From: Streptomyces canus
GTDB lineage: Bacteria; Actinomycetota; Actinomycetes; Streptomycetales; Streptomycetaceae
Assembly: GCF_030816965.1 (NCBI RefSeq)
Contig: NZ_JAUSYQ010000002.1
Location: forward strand, 5,739,501-5,803,500
DNA: 64,000 nucleotides
Direction: 5' to 3'
Numbering within the stretch: the stretch's first letter is position 1; each line of letters opens with the position of its first letter. The notes beneath the pieces were generated by a model. It was not told where the DNA came from, did no database searches, and saw only the letters and a program-made list of their open reading frames with translations. The translations under genes and the position numbers were made by a program. Below are positions 17,878-26,629 of the stretch, piece after piece.

Positions 17878-18167
17878 GGCCGGGCCGGATGAGGGAACCC
17901 CGCGGCCGAGGCCTCGCGATCCCCGGGACGGCGCATCCCGTGCCCGACCACCTCTGCGCGCTCGCCGGGCACGCGGAGGTGTGTGCCGTACATCCCGGCC
18001 GGTACAGGCCCGACATCTGCCTTCGGCATGCCGAACTCCCGGGCGTGCCGGGGGTCACCGATGCGGCATCCGCCCTGGCGCACGCACAGCTCGCCCCGGT
18101 GTGGCCGACGCGGTGGCGTGCGCGCGCGTGCTGGAAGTGGTCGCCGAGGCTGTCGTATGACGTTGGT

Positions 18168-18773
18168 TCAGGCTCTGGTCTCCGACGCGTGCTTGGTCCG
18201 CCACGTGGTCTTCTTGGCCTGGTTCCCGCAGGTGTCCATGGAGCACCAGCGCCGGTTGCCCGGGCGGGACGTGTCAAGGAACCAGGCGGCGCAGGTCGGC
18301 CCGGCGCAGGCGCGGACCCGCTCCAGCACGGGAGACGTCGCCAGGGTGAGGGCATCGCGGGCGATGTCGGCGAGAACCGCGCCGACCGGGTCGGCCGCAG
18401 TGTGGGTCAGCGTGCCGTGCTCGTCGAGCACCGGCACCGGCGGCGCCGCGGCGGCCGCCTGGTTCAGCAGCGCGCGGTCGTCCGCAGGGCATCCGGCGGG
18501 GCCGCTCCCGCCGCGGGCCGCCGTCAGAAGCGCATGCACGGCCTCCCGCACCCCCCGTGCCCGGTGCAGGACGGCCTCCGACGGGACCGGGACGACGGTG
18601 CCGTCGGGATACGGGCCCAACTGGACGACCCAGGCGGTCAGGGCCTCGGGAGTGTCCAGTTCCTCGGTGGCACCGTCCAGGCCGCGCAGCCTCAGGGTGC
18701 GCATGAAGTCCAGGCAGAGCCGTCCGGAGCCACTGCGGAAGCGGGGGGCCGGCGGTGCGGGAGAGACAGCCAT
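18168..18773 (-). CDS. CGNR zinc-finger / ABATE-domain transcriptional regulator
   Basis: 201 aa. The N-terminal 130 residues form an ABATE stress-domain ('RLCLDFMRTLRLRG', 'AWVVQLG'). The C-terminus has the CGNR finger: Cys in 'RACAGPTCAAWFLDTSRPGNRRWCSM', then 'DTCGNQAKK'. The Cys pairs suggest zinc binding, and the family is thought to bind DNA through this finger. The ATG at 18773 is set 128 bp from the divergent MFS gene, and the gap carries a dyad of GGAACCG elements. It probably represses the MFS exporter. Confidence 0.87.
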   Translation of the reverse strand: MAVSPAPPAPRFRSGSGRLCLDFMRTLRLRGLDGATEELDTPEALTAWVVQLGPYPDGTVVPVPSEAVLHRARGVREAVHALLTAARGGSGPAGCPADDRALLNQAAAAAPPVPVLDEHGTLTHTAADPVGAVLADIARDALTLATSPVLERVRACAGPTCAAWFLDTSRPGNRRWCSMDTCGNQAKKTTWRTKHASETRA

Positions 18774-18790
18774 GCCAAACAGCCTACTGC

Positions 18791-18837
18791 GGAACCGGTT
18801 TTACTGGTACGTTGAGGGAACCGGTTAAATCGGTTCC
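18791..18837. promoter_or_regulatory. GGAACCG repeat operator between CGNR gene and MFS gene
   Basis: GGAACCGGTT occurs at 18791-18800 and again at 18817-18826. The second copy is the left arm of an inverted repeat with CGGTTCC at 18831-18837 (spacer seven bases). Two copies at 26-bp spacing fit dimer binding over overlapping divergent promoters. Confidence 0.65.
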
Positions 18838-18900
18838 TGGTGGCGAGTCGTCACCTTCCCCTTCCGTCCTTTCCTTCCTCTCCTGGTCGAGGTGTGTGTC

Positions 18901-20163
18901 GTGGCTCCAGGCGTTTCCTCCACTGCGCCGCCGGCGCTGAGCCGGCCCCTGATCCTGCTCCTCTCCGTCGCCTGCGGCATCGCGGTGGCCAACATCTACT
19001 TCCCCCAGGCGATCAGCCCACTGATCGCCGACGACCTGCATGTGCGCCCCGCCTCCGCGGCCTTGGTCGTCACCTGCGCCCAACTCGGCTACGCCGCGGG
19101 TATCTTCCTGCTGGTCCCCCTCGGTGACCGGCTCCGTCATCGCGGACTGATCACCACCCTGCTCCTGGTGACCTGCGCGGGGCTCGTACTTGCCGGGACG
19201 GCCACCTCCCTGCCTGTCCTCGCCGTCGCCAGCGCCCTGGTCGGCCTGACCACGGTCGTGCCGCAGATCCTCATCCCCATGGCCGCCGGCCTGACCGCCC
19301 CGGAGCGCCGCGGCGCGGTCACCGGCACCCTGCTCTCCGGCCTGATCGGTGGGATCCTGCTGGCCCGCACGTTCTCCGGCACCCTGGGCGAATGGCTGGG
19401 CTGGCGCGCGCCCTACCTCGTCGCCGCAGTCATGGCCCTGATCCTCACCCTCGCGCTGGCCGCCGCCCTCCCGCATACGACACCGAGCACCGACCAGCGC
19501 TACCCGGCGCTGCTGGCAGCCTCCCTGCATCTGCTGCGCACCGAACCGCTGCTGCGCCGCTCCTGCCAGTACCAGGTCCTGGTGTTCGCCGCCTTCAGCG
19601 CCGCCTGGACCGCGCTCGCCCTGTTCATCACCGGACCGCACTACAACCTGGGTACCCCGGCCGTCGGCGTGCTCGCTCTGGTCGGTGCAGTCAGCATGTT
19701 CGCCACCCCCATTGCCGGCCGGCGCACCGACCGGCGCGGCCCCGACGCCGTGAACCTGGTGTGCATGCTGGGCGCCATCGCCGCGGGGGCCCTGCTTCTC
19801 ACCGGTCGCCTCGGCGGGGCCATCGGACTGGTGGGCCTCGGCGCGGGGATGCTGCTGCTCGACGTGGCCATGCAATCCGGGCAGGTCGCCAACCAGGCCC
19901 GTATCTTCGCCCTGCGCCCCGAAGCCCGCGCCCGGCTCAACACCGCATACATGACCTGCGCGTTCCTGGGTGGCAGCGCCGGATCGTGGCTCGGTGTCCG
20001 TGCCTACTCCGCCTTCGGCTGGAACGGCGTGTGCGGCCTGGTCGCGCTCCTGGCCGGTCTGGCCCTGCTCCGTCACGTCCTGCGAAGCCGGGAGGTCACG
20101 GCCGCCGCAGACGCACGCATGCCGGCGCCCGCCGGGGAGGACGGCGTGCCCGCCGGACGCTGA
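18901..20163 (+). CDS. MFS transporter (drug efflux-like)
   Basis: 420 aa from GTG 18901, chosen because GAGG lies eight bases upstream; a GTG at 18892 is also in frame. About twelve membrane spans. TM1 'LILLLSVACGIAVANIYFPQAISPLI' and the loop 'PLGDRLRHRGLITTLLL' are typical of YnfM-like or drug-efflux MFS proteins. It is divergent from the CGNR regulator and probably controlled by it. The small gene and the GMC oxidoreductase follow on the same strand after 142 bp. Confidence 0.85.
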   Translation: MAPGVSSTAPPALSRPLILLLSVACGIAVANIYFPQAISPLIADDLHVRPASAALVVTCAQLGYAAGIFLLVPLGDRLRHRGLITTLLLVTCAGLVLAGTATSLPVLAVASALVGLTTVVPQILIPMAAGLTAPERRGAVTGTLLSGLIGGILLARTFSGTLGEWLGWRAPYLVAAVMALILTLALAAALPHTTPSTDQRYPALLAASLHLLRTEPLLRRSCQYQVLVFAAFSAAWTALALFITGPHYNLGTPAVGVLALVGAVSMFATPIAGRRTDRRGPDAVNLVCMLGAIAAGALLLTGRLGGAIGLVGLGAGMLLLDVAMQSGQVANQARIFALRPEARARLNTAYMTCAFLGGSAGSWLGVRAYSAFGWNGVCGLVALLAGLALLRHVLRSREVTAAADARMPAPAGEDGVPAGR

Positions 20164-20305
20164 AGCACGCCCGCCGGCACCGATGAACTGGGCCGAACGC
20201 GACGGCCGGAACGGCCCGGTTTCTGTCCCCTGTCACCACCGGGGCAGGGCAGCGAACGGCTGCCGTCGTCCATCGAAACGTCACTGCACACGGTAAGGAG
20301 TTGCC

Positions 20306-20398
20306 ATGACCGAGAACCTCTGCCGGAAGAGCACGACCTGGGGTGTGACCCCGACCACGCGTGTCAACGCTCAGGCCCGAGAGGCGGTCGCGAAGTGA
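20306..20398 (+). CDS. Small 30-residue peptide gene coupled to the GMC oxidoreductase
   Basis: ATG 20306 has an excellent ribosome site (AAGGAG, five bases upstream). The 30-codon frame starts MTENLCRKSTTWGV, contains one Cys and one Trp, and ends REAVAK. Its TGA overlaps the GTG start of the oxidoreductase (GTGA, 20395-20398), so translation is coupled. It has no membrane span. I know of no family match. Options are a regulatory leader peptide that only delivers ribosomes, a small subunit, or a precursor peptide modified by the oxidoreductase. The translation signal is seen directly; the role is inferred. Confidence 0.65.
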   Translation: MTENLCRKSTTWGVTPTTRVNAQAREAVAK

Positions 20399-21930
20399 GC
20401 CAGTGGGACTACGTGATCGTCGGGGCCGGCTCGGCGGGATGCGTACTCGCCGACCGGCTCAGCGCGGACGGTACGGCGCGGGTGCTCCTGATCGAGGCCG
20501 GCACGGGGACTCCGGAGACCCGCCCCGAAGTGCAGGTGCCGATCCTCTTTCCGCGCCTCTTCGGCGGAGACCTGGACTGGAACTTCGCGACGGTGCCGCA
20601 GCGCGGCCTGGCCGATCGCACCATCCCGATCCCGCGCGGGAAGGCGGTCGGCGGCTCCTCGGTGATCAACGCACAACTGTGGACCCGCGGGCATCGCGCG
20701 GACTACGACGCCTGGGCCGAAACGGGGCTGGAGGGCTGGAGCCACGACGACCTCCAGCCCTACTTCGAACGGGCCGAGCAGCGGATCAGCCTGACCGGCC
20801 TGCGCTATCCCCTGCCGGTGACCCCGGCATTCCTCAATGCCTGCGCGCACCTGGGATACTCCCCGGCAGCCGAGGTCCAAGAGGGCTACGCCCTGGCTCG
20901 CGCAACACACCGCAACGGCCTTCGGCACAGCTCGGCGGACGCCTACCTCACCGCAGCCCGGGAACGGCCGAACCTCACCGTGCGGGCGGACACCCTCGTG
21001 CGCCGGGTGCTGTTCGAGGGCACGCGCGCGGTCGGGGTCGAAGTCGAAACGGAGTCGGGGACCGAGACCATCCGCGCGGAGCGCGAGGTGATCCTCGCGG
21101 CCGGAGCCGTGGGGAGCCCTCATCTGTTGTTGCTGTCAGGAGTGGGCCCAGCCGAGGAACTGTCCCGTCACGGTGTCCCGCTCGTACAGGACATCCCCTC
21201 GGTCGGCCGCGATCTGACGGACCACCTGCTCGTCCCCCTCGCCTTCGAGGCGCAGGGCTTCTGGTCGCCCGGCGCGAACGCCTCGTCCCAGCAGATCGAC
21301 CAGTACCTGCGGGACCGTCACGGCACCCTGGACTCCATCATCTCCGAGGCGCTGCTCTTCCTGCGCTCCCGCGAAGAACTCGAGGCTCCGGACATCGAGG
21401 TCGTCCACCTGGTGGTGCCTCTGGGCGAGCACCAGCGGCCTACCGCACACGGGCTGGCGCTGGGCGTGATCCTCCTGCGACCGCGCAGCCGTGGCGCGAT
21501 CACCCTGCGCAGCGCCGATCCGCACGACGCCCCCCTGATCGATCCTCGCTACCTTTCCGACGAGGCAGGAGACGACCTGGCGACACTGGTCGCGGGGATA
21601 CGAGCGGCGCAACACGTCCTGCGGCAGCCGGACTTCGCGCAGTGGATGGGCAAGCCCCTCACGGATGGAGCGTTGTCCGAGGAGGTCGACGACATCACTG
21701 CCTATATCCGCACCACGGGAGGCAGTATCCACCACCTCGTCAGCACCTGCCGGATGGGTGCGGACGAGCACTCGGTCGTCGACCCGACATTTGCGGTCAG
21801 GGGTCTGACGGGCCTGCGTGTGGTGGACGCCTCCACGATGCCGAGCATCGTACGGGCCCACACGCACGCTCCCGTGACCATGCTGGCCGAACGGGCCGCG
21901 GACGTCCTTCTGCAGCTGCAGCAGCGCTGA
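20395..21930 (+). CDS. GMC-family FAD oxidoreductase (choline dehydrogenase-like)
   Basis: 511 aa from GTG 20395 (GAGG 10 bases upstream). N-terminal FAD site 'YVIVGAGSAGCVLADRLS' with 'VLLIEAG'; GMC signatures 'RGKAVGGSSVINAQLWTRGH' and 'GAVGSPHLLLLSGVGP'. The C-terminal active-site block 'SIHHLVSTCRMGADEHSVVD' keeps the catalytic His; the usual NTNAP reads HTHAP, so the second active-site residue is His. Such enzymes oxidise primary alcohols or sugars. There is no signal peptide, so it acts in the cytoplasm. The product may be exported or the substrate imported by the MFS gene upstream. Confidence 0.9.
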   Translation: MSQWDYVIVGAGSAGCVLADRLSADGTARVLLIEAGTGTPETRPEVQVPILFPRLFGGDLDWNFATVPQRGLADRTIPIPRGKAVGGSSVINAQLWTRGHRADYDAWAETGLEGWSHDDLQPYFERAEQRISLTGLRYPLPVTPAFLNACAHLGYSPAAEVQEGYALARATHRNGLRHSSADAYLTAARERPNLTVRADTLVRRVLFEGTRAVGVEVETESGTETIRAEREVILAAGAVGSPHLLLLSGVGPAEELSRHGVPLVQDIPSVGRDLTDHLLVPLAFEAQGFWSPGANASSQQIDQYLRDRHGTLDSIISEALLFLRSREELEAPDIEVVHLVVPLGEHQRPTAHGLALGVILLRPRSRGAITLRSADPHDAPLIDPRYLSDEAGDDLATLVAGIRAAQHVLRQPDFAQWMGKPLTDGALSEEVDDITAYIRTTGGSIHHLVSTCRMGADEHSVVDPTFAVRGLTGLRVVDASTMPSIVRAHTHAPVTMLAERAADVLLQLQQR

Positions 21931-22085
21931 CCAGGCGGAAAACACCAGCAGTCCCGGCCCTGCTCGAGCCCGGGACGCCCTCTGGGCCGTGGAGCGAACG
22001 CGCCTTCAGTGCCCACTCCGCTCCGTCGGGCCTGCCTCCACCCGTGAGTCCCGCCACTGAGCAGTGCCGCCGCTTCCATGAGCTG

Positions 22086-22116
22086 CCCCGGCCAGTGATC
22101 CCCCGGCTGGCCGGGG
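22086..22116 (+). terminator. Strong hairpin downstream of the GMC gene
   Basis: Perfect ten-base arms CCCCGGCCAG (22086-22095) and CTGGCCGGGG (22107-22116) around an 11-base loop. No T-run follows, which is common for Streptomyces terminators. Confidence 0.65.
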
Positions 22117-22222
22117 CTTCCCCCGCAGGTCGAGTCTCTGTCGGCGTCGGCTGAAGCGTCGACGTCGAGAACGTGTCCGTGGCGCCCGTGGTTCTCGCGT
22201 ATTCGGCGGGTTTCCCGGCCTG
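22117..22222. other. Remainder of the 693-bp gap behind the GMC gene
   Basis: The stretch 21931-22623 holds the hairpin at 22086, the remnant at 22223, and otherwise nothing I can support as a gene. Confidence 0.45.
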
Positions 22223-22447
22223 ATGTGCTCCGGCTACTGGGACTGGTCCGACTGGTTCGAGTTCATGGCCGACGTAAAGGCGCCCGGCACCAAGCCGCTG
22301 GTGACCCCGGCGGACGGTGAGGCCGACCTCCCGGTGGGCGCCGAGCGGCACTTCCCCCTCTCCGCGAACGGCAACGCCGATCCGGTCTTCAAGAACGTCG
22401 ACTCGGACTGGAACCCGTTCGACCCCGCTCGTGCGACCGTGGTCTGA
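22223..22447 (+). pseudogene. Orphan 74-codon gene remnant
   Basis: The frame from 22223 has strong Streptomyces codon bias (almost every third base G or C) and a protein-like sequence rich in Trp, Asp and Phe: 'CSGYWDWSDWFEFMADVKAP' at the start and 'KNVDSDWNPFDPARATVV' at the end. The ATG has no ribosome site and no coding sequence of matching quality continues upstream. It therefore looks like the 3' end of a lost gene. I cannot name the family. Confidence 0.45.
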
Positions 22448-22623
22448 CATCCCGCAACCCACATGGTTCCGGCCGCGGCTCATCCGGGTGTTCCGTGGGA
22501 GCCGCGGCAGTGTGCGGTGCACGGCGGGTCCGGGTGCGGCATGCCGGACGCATGAGCAGGAGTGATCGCGTCCGCGATCCGGTCCTGGGTGCCGCGAAGC
22601 CGCGCGTGGACGGCGCTCGTGAC

Positions 22624-23013
22624 TCAGGTGCCGCCCCAGCCCCACGACTCGTCGTCCGGGTCCTCGGTCGCGTACAGGGTGGGTCCGAGGCGCGCGGCCA
22701 GCGTGTCTCCAGCCATGCGCGTTTCGACGACTGTGCCGTCGGAACCCACCGTCAGTGCTGCGTAGTACCCCAGCACTCTCCAGTCCGAGGGCATGTGGAA
22801 GAAGAATTCCACCGCCTCGTCCGGGTACTCGTCGCGCAGCAGGGGAAGCAACTTCTCCAGAGTGCAACCGCCGCCCAGGCCGCTGAGCATGACAGTCACT
22901 TGATCCGGTGCCGACCGCCATGCCCGCACATGTGCGTAGCCCTGTCGGCCATCGAAGGGCCGAACGTCATGCTCATCACGGATCATTTCGGGGTATGCGC
23001 GTTCAACGGCCAA
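22624..23013 (-). CDS. Hypothetical small protein divergent from a STAND gene
   Basis: 129 aa from TTG 23013, chosen because GAAGGAG lies seven bases upstream; an ATG at 22986 is the alternative. It ends in 'ATEDPDDESWGWGGT'. Mixed alpha/beta composition ('VTVMLSGLGGGCTLEKLLPLL', 'AVEFFFHMPSDWRVLGYYAAL' in parts), acidic overall, no signal peptide or membrane span. Family unknown; some polymorphic-toxin immunity proteins look like this, but that is a guess. It is divergent from the STAND/TPR gene at 23239 with a 225-bp gap. Confidence 0.65.
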   Translation of the reverse strand: MAVERAYPEMIRDEHDVRPFDGRQGYAHVRAWRSAPDQVTVMLSGLGGGCTLEKLLPLLRDEYPDEAVEFFFHMPSDWRVLGYYAALTVGSDGTVVETRMAGDTLAARLGPTLYATEDPDDESWGWGGT

Positions 23014-23238
23014 GAGGAGACTCCTTCTTCTCAGTGCCCGGCTCCAACGCCCCACAGCAGCGGGTCCACGGTACGGGCGAGACGGCCCCGGATTACCGTC
23101 CCAGGCAGTCGGCGCGGGCTGTCCGAGCAGGTCAACGGAGGCTGCTGTGGCGGCAATTCGTCCCCGTTGCGGGCCGGACCGGGGGAGGCGCCGTCCCCTA
23201 GACTCGGGTGATCGGCGTGGCGGGCGGGGGAGGCACGG

Positions 23239-25986
23239 GTGAACGATCGTGAAGCCGGTGATCCCAGAGTCAGGTTTGCGGAGGCGCTGACCCGGCTGCG
23301 GCGGCGTCTGCCGGACATGTCGGACGAGACCCTGGCCCGGCGGGCCAGCGCGGTGGAGCTGCCGTCCGGGCGCCGGGTCGCCGTCAACGCGCGCAGGCTC
23401 GGTGAATGGGCCGGCGGTCAGTCGGTACCGCGCAGGTTCGAAGCCGTCATGGCGTTGGTGCAGGCCGTCGAGAGGGCGGCCGGAGGCGCGTCCGCCGATC
23501 AGCCCACGGTGGCCCACTGGCACCGGCTGTGGCGTACCGCGCGGGATTACCGGAGCAGCCCCGCCCCTGGAAAGCAGCCGCAGCCGCAGTCGCATCCGAA
23601 TCCGCAGATCGTGATCGGCCGTCCGCCGAGTGATGCCGCCGCACTGCGGCGGCGTGACGGATTGGCCGAGAGCATCGACGCGGGCATGCGAGACGCATCC
23701 GTCCGGCAGATCCTGCTCACGGGCGCGGGCGGCGTCGGCAAGTCTCAACTGGCCTCGGCGGCGTTCCACCGCGCCAAGCAGCGGGCCGAGATCCTGCTCT
23801 GGGTGCCCGCGGGCGACCGCCTCTCGGTTCTGGGCAGTTACGCCCGTGCGTGGCGGGCGCTGTCCGGGGCGCGCCTCGCGAGCATCGCGGGGGAAGCACC
23901 CGCACCCGGCAACGACCCGGGCGGGGACGACGAGACCCAGGCCGACCTGTTCCTGACCTGGCTGAGATCGACCGCCACTCCCTGGCTCGTGGTCCTCGAC
24001 GACATCGACGACCCTGGCGAACTCTCCGGGCTCTGGCCCGCCGGTGACGCCGGCCGGACCATCCTGGCAACCCGTCGGCGGGACGCCACGCTGCTGCGCC
24101 CGGGGGTCCGGGTGATTGCCGTCGGCGTGTTCACCGCCGACGAGGCCACCGCCTACCTGGCCGACCGGCTGCTGCTCGACCTGGGCCCGGCCGCCGGGCA
24201 TCACGGGCCCCCGGCGCACCGTCGCGAGGATCTGGCGACCCTCGCGGCAGCCCTCGGCCACTTTCCACTCGCCCTTTCCCAGGCGGCCGCCTTCCTCATC
24301 GACACCGGCATGGACCTGCCCGCGTACCTGAGCCTTCTGGCGGACCGGCGGGAGAGCATCGCCGGTCTGCTTCCGCCTTCCTCGCCCGCGGACGAGTACG
24401 GCGGCACGGTGACGAGCACCCTGCAACTCGCCCTCGGACGGGCGGAGTCCCTGGCACCGCCCGGGACCGCCCGTGCCATGCTCGAACTGATCTCGATGTT
24501 CGCGCCCGACGGCATTCCCGAGGCGGTACTGCTCGGTCCGGCGGGGCGCGACTGGCTCGGCGGTGACCCCGTCCCGCAACGGGGCGCCCTACTGGCGTTG
24601 CGGGCACTGCACCGGTTGAGTCTGGTCACCCACCATGGACCTGCCGGCGCGGCGGTCGTCGAGGTGCATTCCCTCGTCCAGCGCGCGATCCGCGACGGTG
24701 TACCGGCCGACCGTCGCGAACGGCTCGCCACGGCCGCGGCCGACGCGCTGGAGGAGGCGTGGTCCGCGCCGGACTGCGAACCGGAGACGGAGACCGCCCT
24801 CTACCGCAGCGCCGAAGTGCTGCTGACGAATGCCGGCGGTCACCTCTGGCACGGCTGCGGCCTGCATCCCCTGCTCCGCCGGTTCGGGCCGCATCTGACC
24901 GCTCTGGGCCGTCCTGCCGCGGCCCGGGACATGGCCCAGGGCCTGGCCGACCAGGCGCGGCGGCGGCTGGGCGACGGCCACCGGGACGTTCTGACGCTGC
25001 GTTCGCAGGCGGCCCAGGCCGGGGGCGACCTCGGGGACACCACGGCGGCCGTCCGGTCGCTGGCGGAGATCAGGCGTGAGGCGGAGGACAGCCTCGGCCG
25101 CGCGGACCCGGACACGCTGTCCATCCGGCTGCACGAGGCGCGCTTCCGGATGGAGTCGGGCCTCATCGACGCCGCGCTGGCCGACTTCGTCACCCTGGCC
25201 GCCGAGGCGCGGGCGACGCTCACCGCCGGTGACCCGCTGCTGACCTCCGCCGATGCCTACGTCGCCCTGTGCCGCGGGCTCTCCGGGGACGCCCAAGGCG
25301 CGCGCGACGCGTACGCCGCGATTGCCCGGGAACTGGAGCGGGACCTCGGGCCCCGGCATCCGGCGACGTTGAAGATCCTCGCCGACCTCAGCCGGTGGGT
25401 CGGGGAGACGGGTGACGTGCGGCTGGCTGTGACCACCTATCAGCAGGCGGTGGACGGCTTGGTCTCCGTCGTCGGCCGGCTGCACCCCGATACGCTCGTC
25501 GCCCGGCACAACCTCGCCTACTGGCACGCGATCGCCGGCGACCTCGACGGGGCGATCGAGCAGTTCGTCACAGCGGCCGACGACTCCGAACTCGCGCTGG
25601 GCGCCGAGCACCCCACCACCCTGACCTACCAGGTCAACCTGGCCTTCTGGCGGGGCGTCGCCGGCGACACCGCCGCCGCGCCGGGCCGACTGGAGCAGCT
25701 CCGGCGGACCTTGGAACGGGTCCTCGGCGCCGATCACCCGCGCACCCTGCGGGTCCGGCAGCAGCAGGCCGAACTCCTGCACCGCGGCGGTGACCACGCC
25801 ACCGCCGCAGACCGGCTCACCACCCTGCTGGCCGACATGGTCCGGGTCCAGGGCGCCAACCATCCGCGTACCCGGGAGGCCGACCGACTGCTGACGCGGT
25901 GGGCGCAGGAACCGGCCGTCGCGGTCTCGCAGGACCTCAACGCGACGGAGAAGGCACCGCGGGCGGCCTCCGACGGGCAGCCCTGA
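23239..25986 (+). CDS. STAND NTPase with N-terminal HTH-like region and C-terminal TPR array
   Basis: 915 aa from GTG 23239 (GGGGGAGG upstream). Residues 1-110 resemble the HTH-like N-terminus of Streptomyces NB-ARC proteins ('FAEALTRLRRRLPDMSDETLARRA' in parts, 'GRRVAVNARRLGEWAGGQSVPRR'). The NTPase has P-loop 'ILLTGAGGVGKSQLASA' near residue 160 and Walker B 'WLVVLDDIDD'. From about residue 580 tetratricopeptide units recur, with the 'LG.DHP.TL' signature of NB-ARC-TPR proteins ('LGAEHPTTLTYQVNLAFW'). STAND proteins oligomerise on a trigger and act as regulators, or in bacterial immunity. No effector domain is obvious beyond the HTH. The 3' end overlaps the next, convergent gene by 50 bp. 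Confidence 0.87.
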   Translation: MNDREAGDPRVRFAEALTRLRRRLPDMSDETLARRASAVELPSGRRVAVNARRLGEWAGGQSVPRRFEAVMALVQAVERAAGGASADQPTVAHWHRLWRTARDYRSSPAPGKQPQPQSHPNPQIVIGRPPSDAAALRRRDGLAESIDAGMRDASVRQILLTGAGGVGKSQLASAAFHRAKQRAEILLWVPAGDRLSVLGSYARAWRALSGARLASIAGEAPAPGNDPGGDDETQADLFLTWLRSTATPWLVVLDDIDDPGELSGLWPAGDAGRTILATRRRDATLLRPGVRVIAVGVFTADEATAYLADRLLLDLGPAAGHHGPPAHRREDLATLAAALGHFPLALSQAAAFLIDTGMDLPAYLSLLADRRESIAGLLPPSSPADEYGGTVTSTLQLALGRAESLAPPGTARAMLELISMFAPDGIPEAVLLGPAGRDWLGGDPVPQRGALLALRALHRLSLVTHHGPAGAAVVEVHSLVQRAIRDGVPADRRERLATAAADALEEAWSAPDCEPETETALYRSAEVLLTNAGGHLWHGCGLHPLLRRFGPHLTALGRPAAARDMAQGLADQARRRLGDGHRDVLTLRSQAAQAGGDLGDTTAAVRSLAEIRREAEDSLGRADPDTLSIRLHEARFRMESGLIDAALADFVTLAAEARATLTAGDPLLTSADAYVALCRGLSGDAQGARDAYAAIARELERDLGPRHPATLKILADLSRWVGETGDVRLAVTTYQQAVDGLVSVVGRLHPDTLVARHNLAYWHAIAGDLDGAIEQFVTAADDSELALGAEHPTTLTYQVNLAFWRGVAGDTAAAPGRLEQLRRTLERVLGADHPRTLRVRQQQAELLHRGGDHATAADRLTTLLADMVRVQGANHPRTREADRLLTRWAQEPAVAVSQDLNATEKAPRAASDGQP

Positions 25987-26239
25987 CCATCGCGCCCCCC
26001 GCCACGGCCGCGACCGTGCCACCGATCGCCACCTGGATGTTGAGCCATTCACGGTCCTGGATGCTCCGAAGGTCCTCCCTCGCCCGCGCCTCGCTCTCGG
26101 GCGAGAGCTGGAGATCGTAGAGACGATGTTCGACCTCATGCCGCTCGTCCTGGTTCGCATACGTCAGCAGGCTCAGCACGGCGAACGCGACACCCACCAC
26201 GATCATGAGTACGCCCACCACGGAAACGGCCCTGCGCAT
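25937..26239 (-). CDS. Small membrane protein, unknown
   Basis: 100 aa. Membrane span 1 is 'VVGVLMIVVGVAFAVLSLL' near the N-terminus, followed by a charged helical middle ('ERHEVEHRLYDLQLSPESEA') likely to form a coiled coil, and span 2 'VAIGGTVAAVAGGAMV'. The ATG at 26239 has AGGGGG upstream. The gene overlaps the 3' end of the STAND gene on the opposite strand. No family recognised. Confidence 0.65.
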   Translation of the reverse strand: MRRAVSVVGVLMIVVGVAFAVLSLLTYANQDERHEVEHRLYDLQLSPESEARAREDLRSIQDREWLNIQVAIGGTVAAVAGGAMVRAARRRPPAVPSPSR

Positions 26240-26629
26240 GATGCCCCCTTATGGCAGCGGCTGGAAGGTTGCCGCTGCCGTGCCTTGAGGCTGCCGAACC
26301 TAGAGCCGGGGCCCGTTCGCTGTCCTTCGCTGAATGCGCCGGCACCTGCATCGGACCGGGTCAGGAGCGGGATCGCGGGTCCCCGTTCCGGCCCGGTGCG
26401 GGAAGACCGGGTGCCCCCAGGCGCCGGGGTGCTGAAGCATTTGCGGAAGGCTGGGCCGCGCCGGGACACGGCGGCGCCTCCTGGTGATCGTCCGGCCGGT
26501 GGACCAGCCATCAGGGGCCGGACAGGCGAACGGTAGTGCGGAGCCAGGGACATCGGACATGATGTGCGATCTCGACAGCGGTAGCCCGTGAGGCCGCTGG
26601 GGCGTGGGAACGTGGCAGGGGGTTGTCGG
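26240..26629. promoter_or_regulatory. 390-bp divergent gap between small membrane protein and kinase gene
   Basis: No supported gene, repeat or clear dyad. It must contain both promoters; the kinase ribosome site is AGGGGG just before 26630. Confidence 0.4.

Noticed and set aside
17878..18167. Open frames on both strands between the flavin reductase and the CGNR gene
   Set aside because: None has a ribosome site, consistent codon bias or a recognisable domain.
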